A stretch of 64,000 bases of DNA from Monosporascus cannonballus. Taxonomy: Eukaryota; Ascomycota; Sordariomycetes; Xylariales. The position numbers were made by a program, and so were the translations under genes. The notes beneath the pieces were generated by a model. It was not told where the DNA came from. It did no database searches and saw only the letters and a list, made by a program, of their open reading frames with translations. Below are positions 24,341-37,524 of the stretch, in pieces (position 1 is the first letter of the stretch; every line of letters starts with the position of its first letter). The stretch covers positions 62,001 through 126,000 of the forward strand of contig QJNS01000706.1 of the NCBI GenBank assembly GCA_004154925.1, given 5' to 3'.

Positions 24341-24679
24341 GGGCCGGTTAATTTAATTATAGCAAAAAATGTTTTATTTGAATTAGATAATACGTTCTGT
24401 AATATTAAATTAAATTCTTATTAATTCGATCTTAATATTAAATTTAATTCCGACAAAACCAAAAGAAAAAATATAAAAGGTACTTAATCGAAAGGGCGAA
24501 TATTATAATTTATGGCTTGTTGGCGAATTCCGGCGGTCGAAAAATAATATATATAATATTAATATTATTTTTTTCCGAGATTTACTTTTAATTAAGTTCC
24601 CTATATCCTTATAACGTGAATTTTATACCCGTTATGCTTTTTCGCGAAATAAACGTTACGTTATTCGGGATTTTCGCAA

Positions 24680-25065
24680 TAAAATTTTCGAACGTATTTA
24701 TTTTTTATTTCGGAATTTTTGGTTTATTAAAGGATATTTGTTTCGGATTAAAAAAGATAATTAGGAATTTGAAAATATTTTGATTATAGGTCGTAAAATT
24801 ATAAAAATTAAGTTTATCGATTTTGATAATACCGTATTTATTATTAATAACATAAATGGGCTTAATTAACCAAATACGGTAAAAGACGAAAATTAATTTA
24901 TAAATAACGTTAATATAATTACATAAACAACTTTTGGTATTAAATTCGTTAAGGATAATTTGGTTTAGGATAACCGTAATATTTCGTATGCAGAAAAAAG
25001 GTATGATTTTATGGTGCAAATTATTAATAACTTAATTAATAATTTTAATTAAGGCGGTTCGTAAT
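24680..25065 (+). pseudogene. Decayed reading-frame trace 2 of the unknown element
   Basis: The plus frame contains GRKIIKIKFIDFDNTVFIIN, NINGLN, TTFGIKFVKDNLV and DNRNISYAEKRYDFMVQIIN, with stops at likely Gln/Trp positions. The minus-strand open frame 24705-25019 overlaps it and is Ile/Asn/Tyr-rich low-complexity sequence, so I treat that as the shadow. No family is recognised. Confidence 0.3.
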
Positions 25066-28000
25066 TATTATTATTATTATTAAATAAATAAAATAAAGAT
25101 TTATTAAACGAAAACGAACCGTTAATATAGTTTTTTATTTTTTTATTATTCTATAATATATTTTCATATACACGATACAATATTTATAATATAATTTTAA
25201 TATTAATATAATTTTATTACTTACTTAATTTTAATTAATTAAATTTGGAATTATTTGATATATTATTATAATTATATAATTAATATATTAATATAATTTA
25301 TTTATTTCCGGTAATAAAACAGTAAATAAAAGGATAATATTGTATGATATAATACGTAATATAATTATTAATGAAATTAATATAAGTAATTCAATTTATT
25401 ATTTATATAATTTTAATTTATTATATGTTATTTGAATATTTTATTTTTCGTAAAATCGTATAAAAATATTATATTATCTTTAATTAAATATAATATATAA
25501 TTTCGGGTTAAGTTATATATCTCTTTTGTAATTAATTTATTAATTAATATTTTTAAATAGTTTCTGAAACCTTTTTTTTGATTTACTTTTTTTGCGTATT
25601 ATTATAATTTATGCATTAATAATTCTTTTTATGTTTTCGAGTCCTAAAATTCTGTTCGTTTTAAATACAATATTTACGTTTAAATCCTTTTGAAAATTTT
25701 TATTCTGATTATATATTACTGCCAAATATTTGGGGATTATATATAAATATTTTTCGTTACGTTTTTATACGTAATTTACATATTTATTACCTGTATAATT
25801 CCGTAAATTATAATATTTATATCATAATTATATGATATATATTTTTTAATTAAATTACCCGGTTTATAAAGTTATAAACCTTTTTTCGTATTCTTTATAT
25901 AATATCCGGTTTATATAACTTTTTCGTTAAATTATAAAAACCGTAATTAATTAAAAATCCGTAATTAATTTAATAATTTAATAATTTATAAGGCCGGTAT
26001 GATCCGTTATAACGTAAATCTTATTCTACCAGTTATTATTATAAAAATATATTAAATTATATTATTAATATTTAATATTTATATAAATGCCGTATTTTTC
26101 TGTAATAAAAAGTTTTATTCGTAATATAAGTTTTTTTAATATTATAAAATTTATCAATTTTTAATCATTATAAGACTGTTTTAATTAATATGTATTTATA
26201 TTAATATTAAAACGTAAGGTATTTATTTTTTTCTAATTCTTTGTTATATTAATATAACTTTATAATATATATTTAATATTTGGAGTCGGTTATATATAAT
26301 ATGCATTTTCCGTAAGAAATATCTTATATTTTGGGATAATTAATTATTATTTGATTAATATAAAAATGCCTTAATCTGGATTATGTCGTTATTTTAGCCT
26401 TATTGCAAATTATCTTAATATTAATTCCGGTTATTTTTTGGTTAAGGATTTTATTACTTATTTTGAAAATAATTTTTGGGGGGCAAATTATTTTTATTTT
26501 AATACTTACTCCAGCTATTTTTTAATCCGAAATTTTATTACTTATTTTTAAGGTTACTTTTTAAGCGCAAATTGTTTTTCGGGAATAAATTATTTTTTGG
26601 GGGTATTATTAACGAATTTAAATTTTTTAATCCGGCAAATAAGGTTTTTTCGGTTTATTCGGGGTATATTAATAAAAAATATAACGGAAATTGTGTTTCT
26701 TATATCGGTAAGGAATTTATTTACTTTTTATAATATTATGAAATATTTAAAAGTATATATATTATAATATAGAGTTCGGATATCACATAAAAGAAATTAA
26801 TTAATAATTATTTTATCGTAAATAACGTCATTTCATATATTAAAATATAATAAATATTTAAAGTTATAAAGCATTATGGTTAAGTAAATAATATTAATTA
26901 TATATTAAGTAATTATAATAAGTATATTTAATATATATTTAATTAAAATAATTTTATAAATTATATTAAAAAGTTTAAAACAAAATATAAATTTCGTAAA
27001 ATTTATATATAATTACTCAGTTTTTCTTTTATATATTATTATTTCGTTATAAAAAATAAAGTTAATTTTTTATTTAAATTTAATACCTTATATAAATTTA
27101 ATAATTTATATATTGATAATTATATAATTTTAAAGTTAATATATATTTTAATTTTAATTATGAATATTATTTTAGGATACCTTTATAACTTATTAATTAT
27201 AGTTAAATTTTGTTCGTTTATTATCAATTTTTAAATATTTTTTATTTATATTAATAATATATTCGGTAATTATTTAATATACGAAGTTTACTTTATTTAT
27301 TATATTTTTTATTTTTTATTTATATTTCTGGTCTTAATTAATTTACATTTATATTAGCAAACTTATAATATTATTAAATATTTTAATTATAATTACTTAC
27401 TTATATGTATTTAATATTATATAATTCTTTTAATAATATTATTATAATTTAGTAAAAAAAATATAATAATTATATTCGGAAAATATATGGTAATTTAGTA
27501 AAAAATTAAAACATATATAAAGATTATAACGGCATTAAGTTAATGTTCGATATAAATTATATTAATTACGGCGTTATTTTCCGTGTTTTATTTTTTATTA
27601 TATATATTATTTTTAGAAAATTTGCCCTAGCGTATAAAATAAGTTTTCTTTAAATTAAATAATTATTTAATAAAATTTTAATATTATAAGGTTTTTATAA
27701 GGTAAATCTTATTACTATATGTTAAAAAGGGTAGATTACTTACCGTTATATATATATTAATATATATTTTATTTATAATAATTTCGGAATTATATTTAAA
27801 TAAATATTCCAGGATTTCTATTATATATATAATTTGTAAAAAGCTAATAAAAACATATTTATATATTTTAATAATTTTTAAATTGCGTTTTTATTAAATC
27901 CCAAAAAAGTATTAAATAATATGTTATATTATTTAAATTTTTATATTAAAATATAATAATAAAATCATCGATCCGGATAATACAGATTATTATATAAAAG

Positions 28001-28319
28001 ATTTTTAATACCGCGAAATAAACGTTTTTTATATTATAAATTTAACTGGCGTATATTTTTTAAAAAACCGTATAATTCGAGCCGTAAGTCGTTTTCGGAA
28101 ATCTATAATTTATAACGATTTATATAATATGGATAATATTAAGAATATAGTAATGTTATAATTTTAATTAAGAGAAATATAGAACCTCAATATATCTTAC
28201 AATATATATTATATAAACGTTATCTTTATACTGTGAAATAAAGAGAAAATTCGTACTTTTATAAAATTTACTGCCGAATAAATAACCTTATATAAAAATT
28301 AGATTTTTAAATTCCGTAA

Positions 28320-28690
28320 TATATTCGGTATTAATATTATGGATTTCGGCGGTTACCCGAAACATCGGATTGTTATTATACTTATATAGGATTTTGATAT
28401 AAAGAAATTTCTAAAATTAGCCGGAGAAAAAACAAAGAAATTTTAAGAACAAACCGGAGATTTAGCTACGCCGACAAAGGGAAAACGCGGTAAAAGAAAA
28501 AAAAATTAAATCCGGCCGTAAACCTTTATTATGGGAACTAAAAGGCCTTAATGCGAAAAAGAAATAATTATCAAAATCTTTAACAAAATAATAACGAGAT
28601 ATACGGACAACTTTAAAAAATATTAATTAAGACCGTACGCCGATAAATATTAATCTTAATTATAAAAAGAAAAAGTTATAAAATATAATT
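28320..28690 (+). pseudogene. Decayed reading-frame trace 3, lysine-rich
   Basis: The plus frame reads IFGINIMDFGGYPKHRIVII, then DFDIKKFLKLAGEKTKKF, then TGDLATPTKGKRGKRKKN, then GTKRP and KEIIIKIFNKIITRYTDNF. The basic GKRGKRKK cluster could be a nuclear-localisation or DNA-binding tail. GC content is locally a little higher here than around it. Family unknown. Confidence 0.3.
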
Positions 28691-31600
28691 AATAAAGATT
28701 TATTATAAATCCAGAATTTTAAACATTTCAAATTAATATTTAAAAAAAGCGAATACCGGAATAATTATATGAATAACGAAAAAATATTTTTTTTCATATT
28801 AGCGAAAAAATATCCATATTATTTATTTACTTATATAATTAATTATTTACCTTAATTGCTTAATCCGAATTAAATTATTTTAAAGGTTAAAATAATAAGA
28901 ATATTTTAAGAATTAATACGATAAATTCGAAAAAAAAACCGGAAAATAAGATTTAAAAGTTTTTCATTAAACATTATAAATTAAAGGTTATAAATTAAAA
29001 AAGTAATTTGTTTATAACTGTAATAAATTGTAATTTCAATTACGTAATACAAAATTACGTTAACTTTTTTAAGTAAAAAAATTCATTATATATTTATTAC
29101 GGTAGATAATTAATTTAAATTAGAATAAATTAATATTCCGTATATAATTAAATAAATTAGGAATTAATAAAAATACCGAATTAAATAAATAAATAATATA
29201 TTAATAATTTTAATTAATATTATATAAATATTTATAGTTATTTCGTTTTATATTCGTAATATTACGCCGAAACTGAATACGTTTTTTGATAACGGCCTTA
29301 ATTAAAACCGGAAAATTTCGGTTTTTATCTTTTAATTTAACATTATAATATTTTTAAATTTATTATTAATATTATTATCCGATAGGTATTATTTATTTTG
29401 AACGCGTAATTTGTTAATTTCGGTAAGGATTATTATTTTAACCTTTTTAATATATTATTTCTAACGTCAGGTTATAAATTATTATATTTTGGTAATGCCG
29501 GTATTCCGATAACAATATTAAAGCAAACGAATTTTGCGAATATAAATATAATAACGAAAATAAGGTTAAAAAGTTAAAATTATTTAAGAACGATAAATTT
29601 TGCGCTAATATTATAAATAAAAAGGATAAAATAAGTTTTTAATTAGGATTACCTAGTATTTTCCGAATTACGTATATAGGTATAAGTATTACTATAACCG
29701 AAATTATGATTTTAAATTATAAAAATATATAAATTATATACCGGTTTAATATTTAAATTATTAGGATTACCGTTAAACCGTTAATTATTAATTTAAACCA
29801 AATAATCGTATACAGTATGTTTTAATTAGAATAAGGCATAATTTAAAGCGGCTTTATAATTTTTTAAATATTTATTAAATTTATAACGTAATAATAATTT
29901 ATAATTTATATAAATCGGTTTACGGTATAAAAATATAACGCTATTATTTTTAATTACGTAAATTTTGCCGTTTATAAAAAGTTATTTATATTTTTTTTAT
30001 AAAATCGAAAATATAACTTTTTTATATATTATATATAATGCAAAAATTAACGATTTTTAAAAACATCTTAATATTGTTATTTATCGAATCCAAAAACTGT
30101 TTTAATTAATTTTATTATATTTTAAATTAAAAATTAACCTTTAATTTCCTTTATTTTATTTGGGAATTTATTAAATAAAAATTATTTAAATTTAATAAAA
30201 ATAAATATTTATTTCACCTTTTTACAGTTAAACGAAAATAATCGTATAAAAATAGTTTATTTATGTATTATTTATATTAGAACTTTATTATTTTTTAAGT
30301 AACTGTTTTTATCGAACCGGCTTTTAATTATTTTTATGTAAATATTTTCGAATTTAAATATTCGGGTATATGAAAAAAGTTAAGCGTATATATATTATAA
30401 TAAAATCCAGTCAGAATTAAACTATTACGATCTTTTTTTAATATAATAATTTCCTTTTTTTAAATGCACAAAAATCGCTTTATATATATATTTGTTATTA
30501 ACTAATATATATTATTAAGGCCTTATTTTTATTCGGAGTTAAAAATTAAAATTAAAATTTAATAACTATTTTATCCTAATTAGGATTATTTAAGATAAAT
30601 TGTATATTATTTTTTTATTACAAGAATTTATTACCTTACCTTTTATTATAACTTTTATATTTTTCTAAGTAATACGGTTTTTAATTTATTAAGCTTAAAC
30701 TTTTTTTATTATTTTATTTTTTTAAAAAATAAGTAACTTAATTGTATCTTTATTAAACTTTTAATAAGATATAAATAATATAATTTATTTATGGCTAATT
30801 ATGTTTAATCGTTTATAATTATAAATTATGTAACTAAATTGGTTTATATATTTTTAATTGAAACGTTTTACGGTATAGTTTATTATATTATTTAATTAAT
30901 ATTTAACATACTTATATTTAATATAAAAATATTAAAATATATAATAATATTAATCAAATTATTGAATTCTTTTAAATTATTATATATATAAATTTAATTC
31001 CCGTAAGGTATTTCGGAATTATAAAACTTAATAATGTTTTTTATAATTTTTAATAAATACCTTTAATTTATTATAATCTTAATTAAGTAAGTAGGGATAT
31101 CGATAATTTTCACCTTATTGTTAAAGAAATAATAATATTAATAATAAAACGTAAACTTTTAAATTAAATTAAAAAAATATTATTTAATAATCCGGATATA
31201 TTATTTATTAAAAGATTTAAATACCTTTGATTTAAACGTTAATCGTTACGTATAAAGAAAAAAATAATATCGATTTCGGAACGATTAATATTAAAACGCC
31301 GGATTTTCGCTTTATAACTATATTTAATTAGGTTGCCGATTTAATAAAAACCGTTATATTTCGTAATTTATCTTTTAATAATATTACTGATAATTAATAT
31401 ATACGTATATTAATATATATAAACAAAAAAATAAAATGCAAATTATAAATATTAATATATGTAAATTAAAAAAACTTTCATTTTAATAATATATATATTT
31501 CATTAATAATAGCCAAATTATATTATTATTCGAAAATAAAATGTAATATAATAATTTGAAATTAATCGTTAGATATTTATTTAGAATTAAAAATAATATG

Positions 31601-32596
31601 GTTATACCGTCCGGCAAATATGTAATTAAATATCTTTAAATTATCTTTTTTTATAACCGCAAATATTAAAATAAAAATAAAATATGAAACTGTTAATATA
31701 AAAGTTTATTATTTTTCCGTTAACTTAATTAATAATAGAACTTAAATAATAATTAAATCGGTTATTAAAAAAGAGATTTAAATAATTAAGAATTTTTCGA
31801 AATTTATCTTAATAATAAAAAAGATATTAAGCTTTTCGAAAATCAGATTATTTATTATATTAATTTATATTTTTTGTAAAATACTGCCGTATTCTTTAAA
31901 TATAATGCCTAATATAACGCGAACAAATTAACGGCATATGCTTTCTGTAAGGTTATCAGCCGTATCTATAATATTAGCATATGGGTTAGTTACGTTTATA
32001 TTAATAAGAAACCGGTAAAAACATTAAATAAAAATTAAGGTTTTATTTTAAATAGTTAAATATTCACAACTTTAAAATATTTAGCTTAAGTTTTTAAATA
32101 TATTACCTGTATTTGGCTAATTAAGAAAAAAATATATTTCGAACCTTATTACGAGGGATTTTAAGCCTTATATATTATTATTTTGGCGTATAAGGTTATA
32201 TTATTGTTATATTAGCCCAAAAAGAATAAAAGGTTATAACATATATTAATTAAGGTTTTGGGTTATTTTTTTATTATAATAAATTTTATTCCATATTAAT
32301 TAGAATTATTAATATTTTAATATATTAAAAAATCAAACTTTGGTTTTGCATTAAATTATGTATGTTGAAATATTAGGAACTTCGTAATTAATATATATAA
32401 CCAAAGTTAATAATAATAACTTTTGTAAATTTATATAAAAACGTACAAAATAGAACGAAAAAATTATAATTTATTATTAGGCCTAATTTTAAAGGTTTTA
32501 TTGTTTTTGTAGGTAGTATTCTTAAAGGAGTTTAGCTGATATATTAAATCCCTAACACATATTTCGATATTAAAAGCTATAGCTGTGGTTACGACT

Positions 32597-32615
32597 GCTG
32601 CGCCGCAGGCGCAGC
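32597..32615. repeat. GC-rich hairpin at the border of E7
   Basis: GCTGCGCC-GCA-GGCGCAGC forms a perfect 8-bp stem with a 3-nt loop. The surrounding 32585-32645 is the only GC-rich stretch for many kilobases (GTGGTTACGACTGC before, CCACAATCTCC after). It marks where the unknown AT block meets E7 gag sequence and may be the end of an inserted element. Confidence 0.45.
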
Positions 32616-32689
32616 CACAATCTCCAAAATGGAGTCCTGATCACGATAAAGCAAACAAAATCCAAAAACTTAAGAAATAAATTTAGCGG

Positions 32690-34575
32690 CTAATAAGTTA
32701 AAAAACGGGCACCCTAATTCGCAATATCGCATCGAAATATAAGTCTAAAAAATATTAACTCTATAATAAAAAAGGAAATTTCAAACTTTCTTTACCTATA
32801 TACGAACAGATTTCCGTTTTCAAAATTTAGAAAAACCCGCAAATATAATTTTCGCTATAACGGCTTTTCTTATTAGAAACATTCTAAACTAATTTAAGCC
32901 AGCAATAAAAAACTATTTAGAAAACGTTAAGGCCGACTAAAAAAAGTTAATAAAGTTTTTTCTTTTCAATTATGTGAATTCTTTTTTAAAAAAAAACCTA
33001 AAAATCAATTTCGAAAACTCAAATAAAACATGTACGATTACGTAATAAATTTTAAAACTTTAATAAAAAAACCTATTTCGAAATATGTTACTACGTTTAA
33101 AAATCTTATATCTAAAGCAGAATAAATTAATAACGAAAGAGATAATTTCATTGGCATATTTTATAAACAATTAAAAAACAACGTCAAAAATAAAATTATC
33201 AAAGTTTCGAAGCCCAGAATTTTAAATCGTTATATTACGGAAACTGTTAAGATCGTCAATCGGCTATAAAAACGACGTATAGAAAAAACAATATATTCCA
33301 AAATACGAAAATTAATTAACTAAGCAAGGAAAAAAACTCGATATACTGTTTACCTCCTATAATATAGTACCAAATCCATAGAGTTCGGAATTACGCATAA
33401 AAAAGTTAAAGCTAAATTAAATATTTCAATTATAACAAAACGGGATATAAGGCTTATCGGTGCTAAAAACCCAAAAAACGACGATAAAATAAATAGACTC
33501 AAATACCTGAAAAACAACTCAAACATAATCTAAGGAACAATAAAGCTATTAACATAATTCGAAATTAATACGAATAAAAATAACCGCAACAAAAGGTCCG
33601 ACGAAAAATGCGAAAGGCCAAAGAACTGGCTCAAAAGACGTTAAGAAAACGACAATACGCTTTAAAGAAATAGTTAAAGGAATACCAGAAATAAACAAAG
33701 GCCGTTTACCTTTAAATCTATAATTAATATAGCAAAATATATATAGTATACTAGGGGTAACGCAAATACCTAATATAGAACAACTGAAAAAAGTATATTT
33801 ATTAACATATCGTACGTATATATAGAGAAAGATTTAATTTTTTTTAATTAAACCGGAAATAATAACGTAAATAAACTATAATATTGCTATTTTCGAACTA
33901 GTATATTATAAAATAATATTAATAAACGAATAGCTTTATGGAATTAACTAAAAGAAAAATAATACTTTTAAAACAACTTTGTAGATTTTTATAATTAATA
34001 TAGTTTTTAAGTTACGGAAATTTTAATATAATATATTATTAGCAAATGTTACTAAAAAATGATTACGAATTTTTATTTTTAGCTAATACTTTTAAAAAAC
34101 TATAAAACAACAAAGTTTTAAAAGAATTACGATAATATTTTTTAAAACTTTACTAAGAAAAGGATAAATTACCAAAAAAAGCCAATAAGATATTATATTC
34201 TATCCGAAAAAATAATTTGCTTAATAAAGGAAAACTACTGTAACAAAACTAAAAAATAATTAATATGATTTAAAAGAACAATACGTCGGTAAAAACGACA
34301 AATAATACAACTTAACGTATTATAAAAAATATGCACAAAGTTCTGCAAATTCGAACCAAAATTTTAAAAAGATTACTTATAAAAAAGCCGTAAAATCACG
34401 GAACTCCGAAAAATTAAAAGAAATTCTTAAAAAAGGTTTTAAACACGGCGATAAAAACCATTAATAAACTTATTACTTTAGATATACGAATCGGAATATA
34501 TTGGTATACTATAATAATAGATTACAGCACTTTAGATAGAAATTATATTACACTAGATGTAATTAATAAGCTTAG
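32690..34575 (+). pseudogene. E7 gag relic and start of protease
   Basis: A zinc knuckle at 33422-33463 reads YFNYNKTGYKAYRC. It is the gag CCHC motif with the first two Cys and the His changed to Tyr and the last Cys intact. After it come lysine-rich linker sequences and, at about 34450-34575, the start of the protease (INKLITLDIRIGILVYYNNR). The gene is cut at the CTTAG target site and continues at 48655. Stops are dense, mostly TAA or TAG. Confidence 0.65.
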
Positions 34576-34962
34576 TATGACGGCTATGCGATATAACTAA
34601 CTATTAAACTTAAGTCGTACGGGTGTATATTGACAGAAATATCGTGGAAATTTGAATTATAAATATAGTAACTTGTTACGTTTTATAATATTAAAAATAT
34701 TTTAGATAACGATATTTTATTGCAAGCTAATATTATTTATAGTATAAAAATAATAAGCGTATATATTTATTCTGCTTACTGGCTTACTATTAATAAATTA
34801 ATAATCCGGCTTGTTGGTTTGCTATTAATAAGTTAGTGATTCGGATTATTGGCTTATTATTAGTAAATTGGTGATCCGTTATTTAATCTAACTTATATGG
34901 TTTTTTTGGTTTTTTTTTTGCCGCGACCATATCTGGAAACCGTAATTTGTTAAGACGTAATA
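34576..34962 (-). repeat. 3' LTR of E6, with three 35-bp U3 units
   Basis: TATGACGGCT...CGTAATA, 387 bp. Within it lie three back-to-back 35-bp units, 34773-34807, 34808-34842 and 34843-34877. They are related to one another mostly by transitions and sit on the U3 side, where enhancers are usual. Confidence 0.88.
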
Positions 34963-35029
34963 CGATTTCTCTTTTCCTGAAAATCTTGCTCTTAAGATTT
35001 TTTTCTAGTAAGTCCTTCGCCTTTTTAAT

Positions 35030-35590
35030 TATGTTCGGTCGAATTTCTAAACATCGCTTTCGTAAAACAGAATAACGTTATATTTTAGCTGACTTAATTA
35101 AAATAAAACGTTTCGAAACTCTAGTGTATTTTTTTTAGTTTTTTTTAAAAACTTGATTTATTAAATAATAAAAAGGGGTTTTCGTTGTAAAAAAATATGT
35201 ACGTCGCGGCCGATCGTATAATAAGATAAATGTCTCCATTTCTATGGTTAAATATTATATTGTAGAAGTTCGTTATTTAAAAGAAAAGAAATTGTCCGGC
35301 GAAAAGGCCTTATTTAATTTTCTTATCCGGTTATCCTGTATTCGTCATTAAGGATAACAATACCAAGCATAAGGTGCTAAATCTGTTAATCGCGTTTTCT
35401 AATTATTAGACGAATTTAACGACTTTATGCATTACGAAATAGAAGCGGTAATAGAAATTTAGATTTCTAGGAGTATGAACGTTATTAACTAGAGTTCGTT
35501 AATCTGCAAACGCCGTCTTTGCAGGACGCTAACTGGAGCGGGATTTTTGGTTCCGTCGTTATTGGTAAAAGTTCTTTAGCAGGCGCTGGG
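35030..35590 (+). pseudogene. Antisense accessory ORF of E6
   Basis: A plus-strand frame antisense to E6 pol, between its chromodomain and 3' LTR. It shows the clearest motif of the set: RCKKYVRRGRSYN at about 35183-35221, a C-x2-C-x6-C pattern with the second and third Cys changed to Tyr. It continues VKYYIVEVRYLKEKKLSGEK, then ALFNFLIRLSCIR, and after stops LLDEFNDFMHYEIEAVIEI. E8 has the same blocks (GRSYN, AETRRLKKKKFTAKKALAEF, LIRLSCIRR, LNEFNDF). The C-x2-C-x6-C pattern is like one half of a fungal Zn2Cys6 cluster. It has several stops and cannot be functional here. Confidence 0.65.
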
Positions 35591-35599
35591 CATTCATGA

Positions 35600-37148
35600 A
35601 ATTTTTTGCGAGTTTCTAGGTGTTCTCGGAGTTTGGGTACTTTTTCACTTAATTAGGTACTGAGTAAGACCGTTTTCTTTTCTTATGTTAAATTTCTCTT
35701 TGATTTCGTATTTTGTGTTATTTTCTACTTTTACGTCGTTTTGTGCCGTATATATTTGAATTATATCCGTCTTTAACTTGAATAAAAAAATATAGAAAAT
35801 TGGCTAAAATTTGATTTTCGGTAGAAATTTTAATTAATAATCATTTTGTATGATTCATTTTAGTACTTTTATGTAAACCGATATTTTTAAAATCGAGCTT
35901 TTTGCTGGGTTTTTTCGTTCAAATATTTTTAGTAATAAGGTAAATTCTTTTCCCTTTTTCGAAAGTTAATCCTTTTAATAGTTTTTCGTTATAGTATTTA
36001 TGTCTTTGGTTTTATATAAATTCTAATTTTGTTTTTATTTTTTAATGTAATTGTTTTAACTATTTTAACGTAATGATTACTTTAATTTTAATATGTTTAT
36101 TATGCGCAATTTTATAAACATTTGATATATAACTAATGTTTACGTAAATTAGAATTATTCGAATATTTTCGTAATAATCAGTATTATAAATTATTTAGAT
36201 AATAGGTAGTTCTTTTAACTTAATTATATTATTTGTAATTAATATAATATTATAAGTATATTTTTAATTTTTAGTTTAACCGTTTTATTTATTGACCTGT
36301 TTAAAATTTAACTCTATTAACTAATTTAGGATTTAAGCTGATTTGTAATATAAATCTTTGCTGAAATTTCAAGATAAACGTAATTGCTTTTTTTGAAATA
36401 ATTTCGTATAGTAATTCGTATATATTAAACATGTTTCTTTTTAAAAAAAATATACGTTATTTGTTTTGTATTAGTATTTTTATAATAAGGTAAAAAATAG
36501 AAAATTTTCTTAAATCTATTAAAGATAACACAAATGCTATCGTAATATATTTTTATCGCTGGGTTTTCGGATAAGGAAAATTTGGTAATAAATCTATAAT
36601 GATTAGATCTTATAGTTTTTCTGAAACCGGTAATAATTGTAATTTTCTCTAAGACTTATATCGTTGTGATTTGGCCTTGTTATAAATGTTATACTGTCGT
36701 CGTACTTTCTGAATTATTATTTTTATTTAGAAAAAATAAGTACGTTAAAATCGTTTTAAGGTTTCGTGGATCCCTAGCTGTCCGTGTAGTTGATGCTTAT
36801 ATATCTAGCGTACTAGGTCCGTTTGATATTTTTTAGGAACTTATAGCTTTTTTATTTTTATTTTTATTTTTATTTTTATTTTTTCGTTTTCTAGTAGATT
36901 GCTATTATATATTTTTGATTCTTTCGTATATATTATATGGTGTAGCCCGTATTGTAGTAATCTGGCGTAGGCATAAATATCTTTTTAGAATAATGTTAAA
37001 AATTATATAATTAATTTTGACTAATTCTTTTAAAGGTTTGGTCATTTACTTAGGACATTTGCTTTGTTATTTTCTGAACCCTTTTTATGAATGATAACGA
37101 AGTCGAAGTTCGTTATTTTTTTCGCATATTGTAATTATCGTTCCATAA
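35600..37148 (-). pseudogene. E6 pol, 3' half: integrase and chromodomain
   Basis: Reading in reverse near 35610-35700: TQYLIK-stop-KKYPNSENT-stop-K, the chromodomain, with stops in place of Trp. Integrase-like sequence follows to about 37050, then the RNase H end. The gene is cut by E4 at GTTTT (37149-37153) and resumes at 44468. A hexanucleotide repeat lies within it at 36854-36884. Confidence 0.7.
36854..36884. repeat. (ATTTTT)5 microsatellite
   Basis: Five consecutive ATTTTT units (the last with one extra T) inside the E6 integrase region. It probably arose by slippage after RIP had made the region AT-rich. Confidence 0.8.
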
Positions 37149-37153
37149 GTTTT

Positions 37154-37524
37154 TGTTACGACCTAACGGGCTACGGCCTCCAGAAATAGTCCCCGACAAA
37201 GACAAGCTAAGAAAAGACAGTGGGTCAAGTCACGTAATGGATTACCAACTTATTGATGGTGAGCCAGTGAGCCGGATTACCAATTCACTATTAGTAAGCT
37301 AGTAAGCCGATATAGGATATATATGCTTATTATTCCTATAATTTAAAGAGCATTAGTTTCTAATAATTATTAATACTAATCATTTCTAATACAATTTTGA
37401 TATTTTTGGTATTAAGAAATATAATACGTTACTATATTTATTACTTAAAATCTTACGATAATTTTGCTAATATAAACCCGTACGACTAGGGTTTAATAAT
37501 TGGTTAAACCGCCTAGCCGTCATA
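37154..37524 (+). repeat. 5' LTR of E4, with two 35-bp U3 units
   Basis: TGTTACGACC...CCGTCATA, 371 bp, with tandem units at 37239-37273 and 37274-37308, both starting GGATTACCAA. The U5 side is shared with E1 (CCCGTACGACTA, GGTTTAATAATTGG), while the U3 side is of the family B type (GGGCTACGGCCTCCAGAAA). Confidence 0.9.

Larger units (their letters stand above)
21804..32580. other. Extremely AT-rich, RIP-degraded block of unknown identity
   Basis: About 10.8 kb made almost wholly of A and T, with CpG retained and CpA/TpG rare. No LTR, TIR or named domain could be recognised. On the plus strand there are stretches where stops are sparse and sit where Gln or Trp codons would be (listed separately at 23590-24340, 24680-25065 and 28320-28690). 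All three have the same orientation, which fits one large plus-strand coding element, but this is inference. Confidence 0.6.

Noticed and set aside
24705..25019. 104-codon minus-strand ORF
   Set aside because: Low-complexity Ile/Asn/Tyr protein from AT-rich DNA; the plus-strand frame there looks more like decayed coding sequence.
24683..28690. Helitron, Crypton/Starship captain or LINE in the AT block
   Set aside because: I compared the traces with remembered motifs of these groups and found no convincing match.
21804..32580. Mitochondrial insertion, suggested by the AT content
   Set aside because: CpG is retained and CpA/TpG lost, which fits RIP; no rRNA, tRNA or mitochondrial gene motif seen.
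34773..34877. CRISPR-like array from the 35-bp repeats
   Set aside because: Units are directly adjacent without spacers, lie in LTRs, and the host is a eukaryote.
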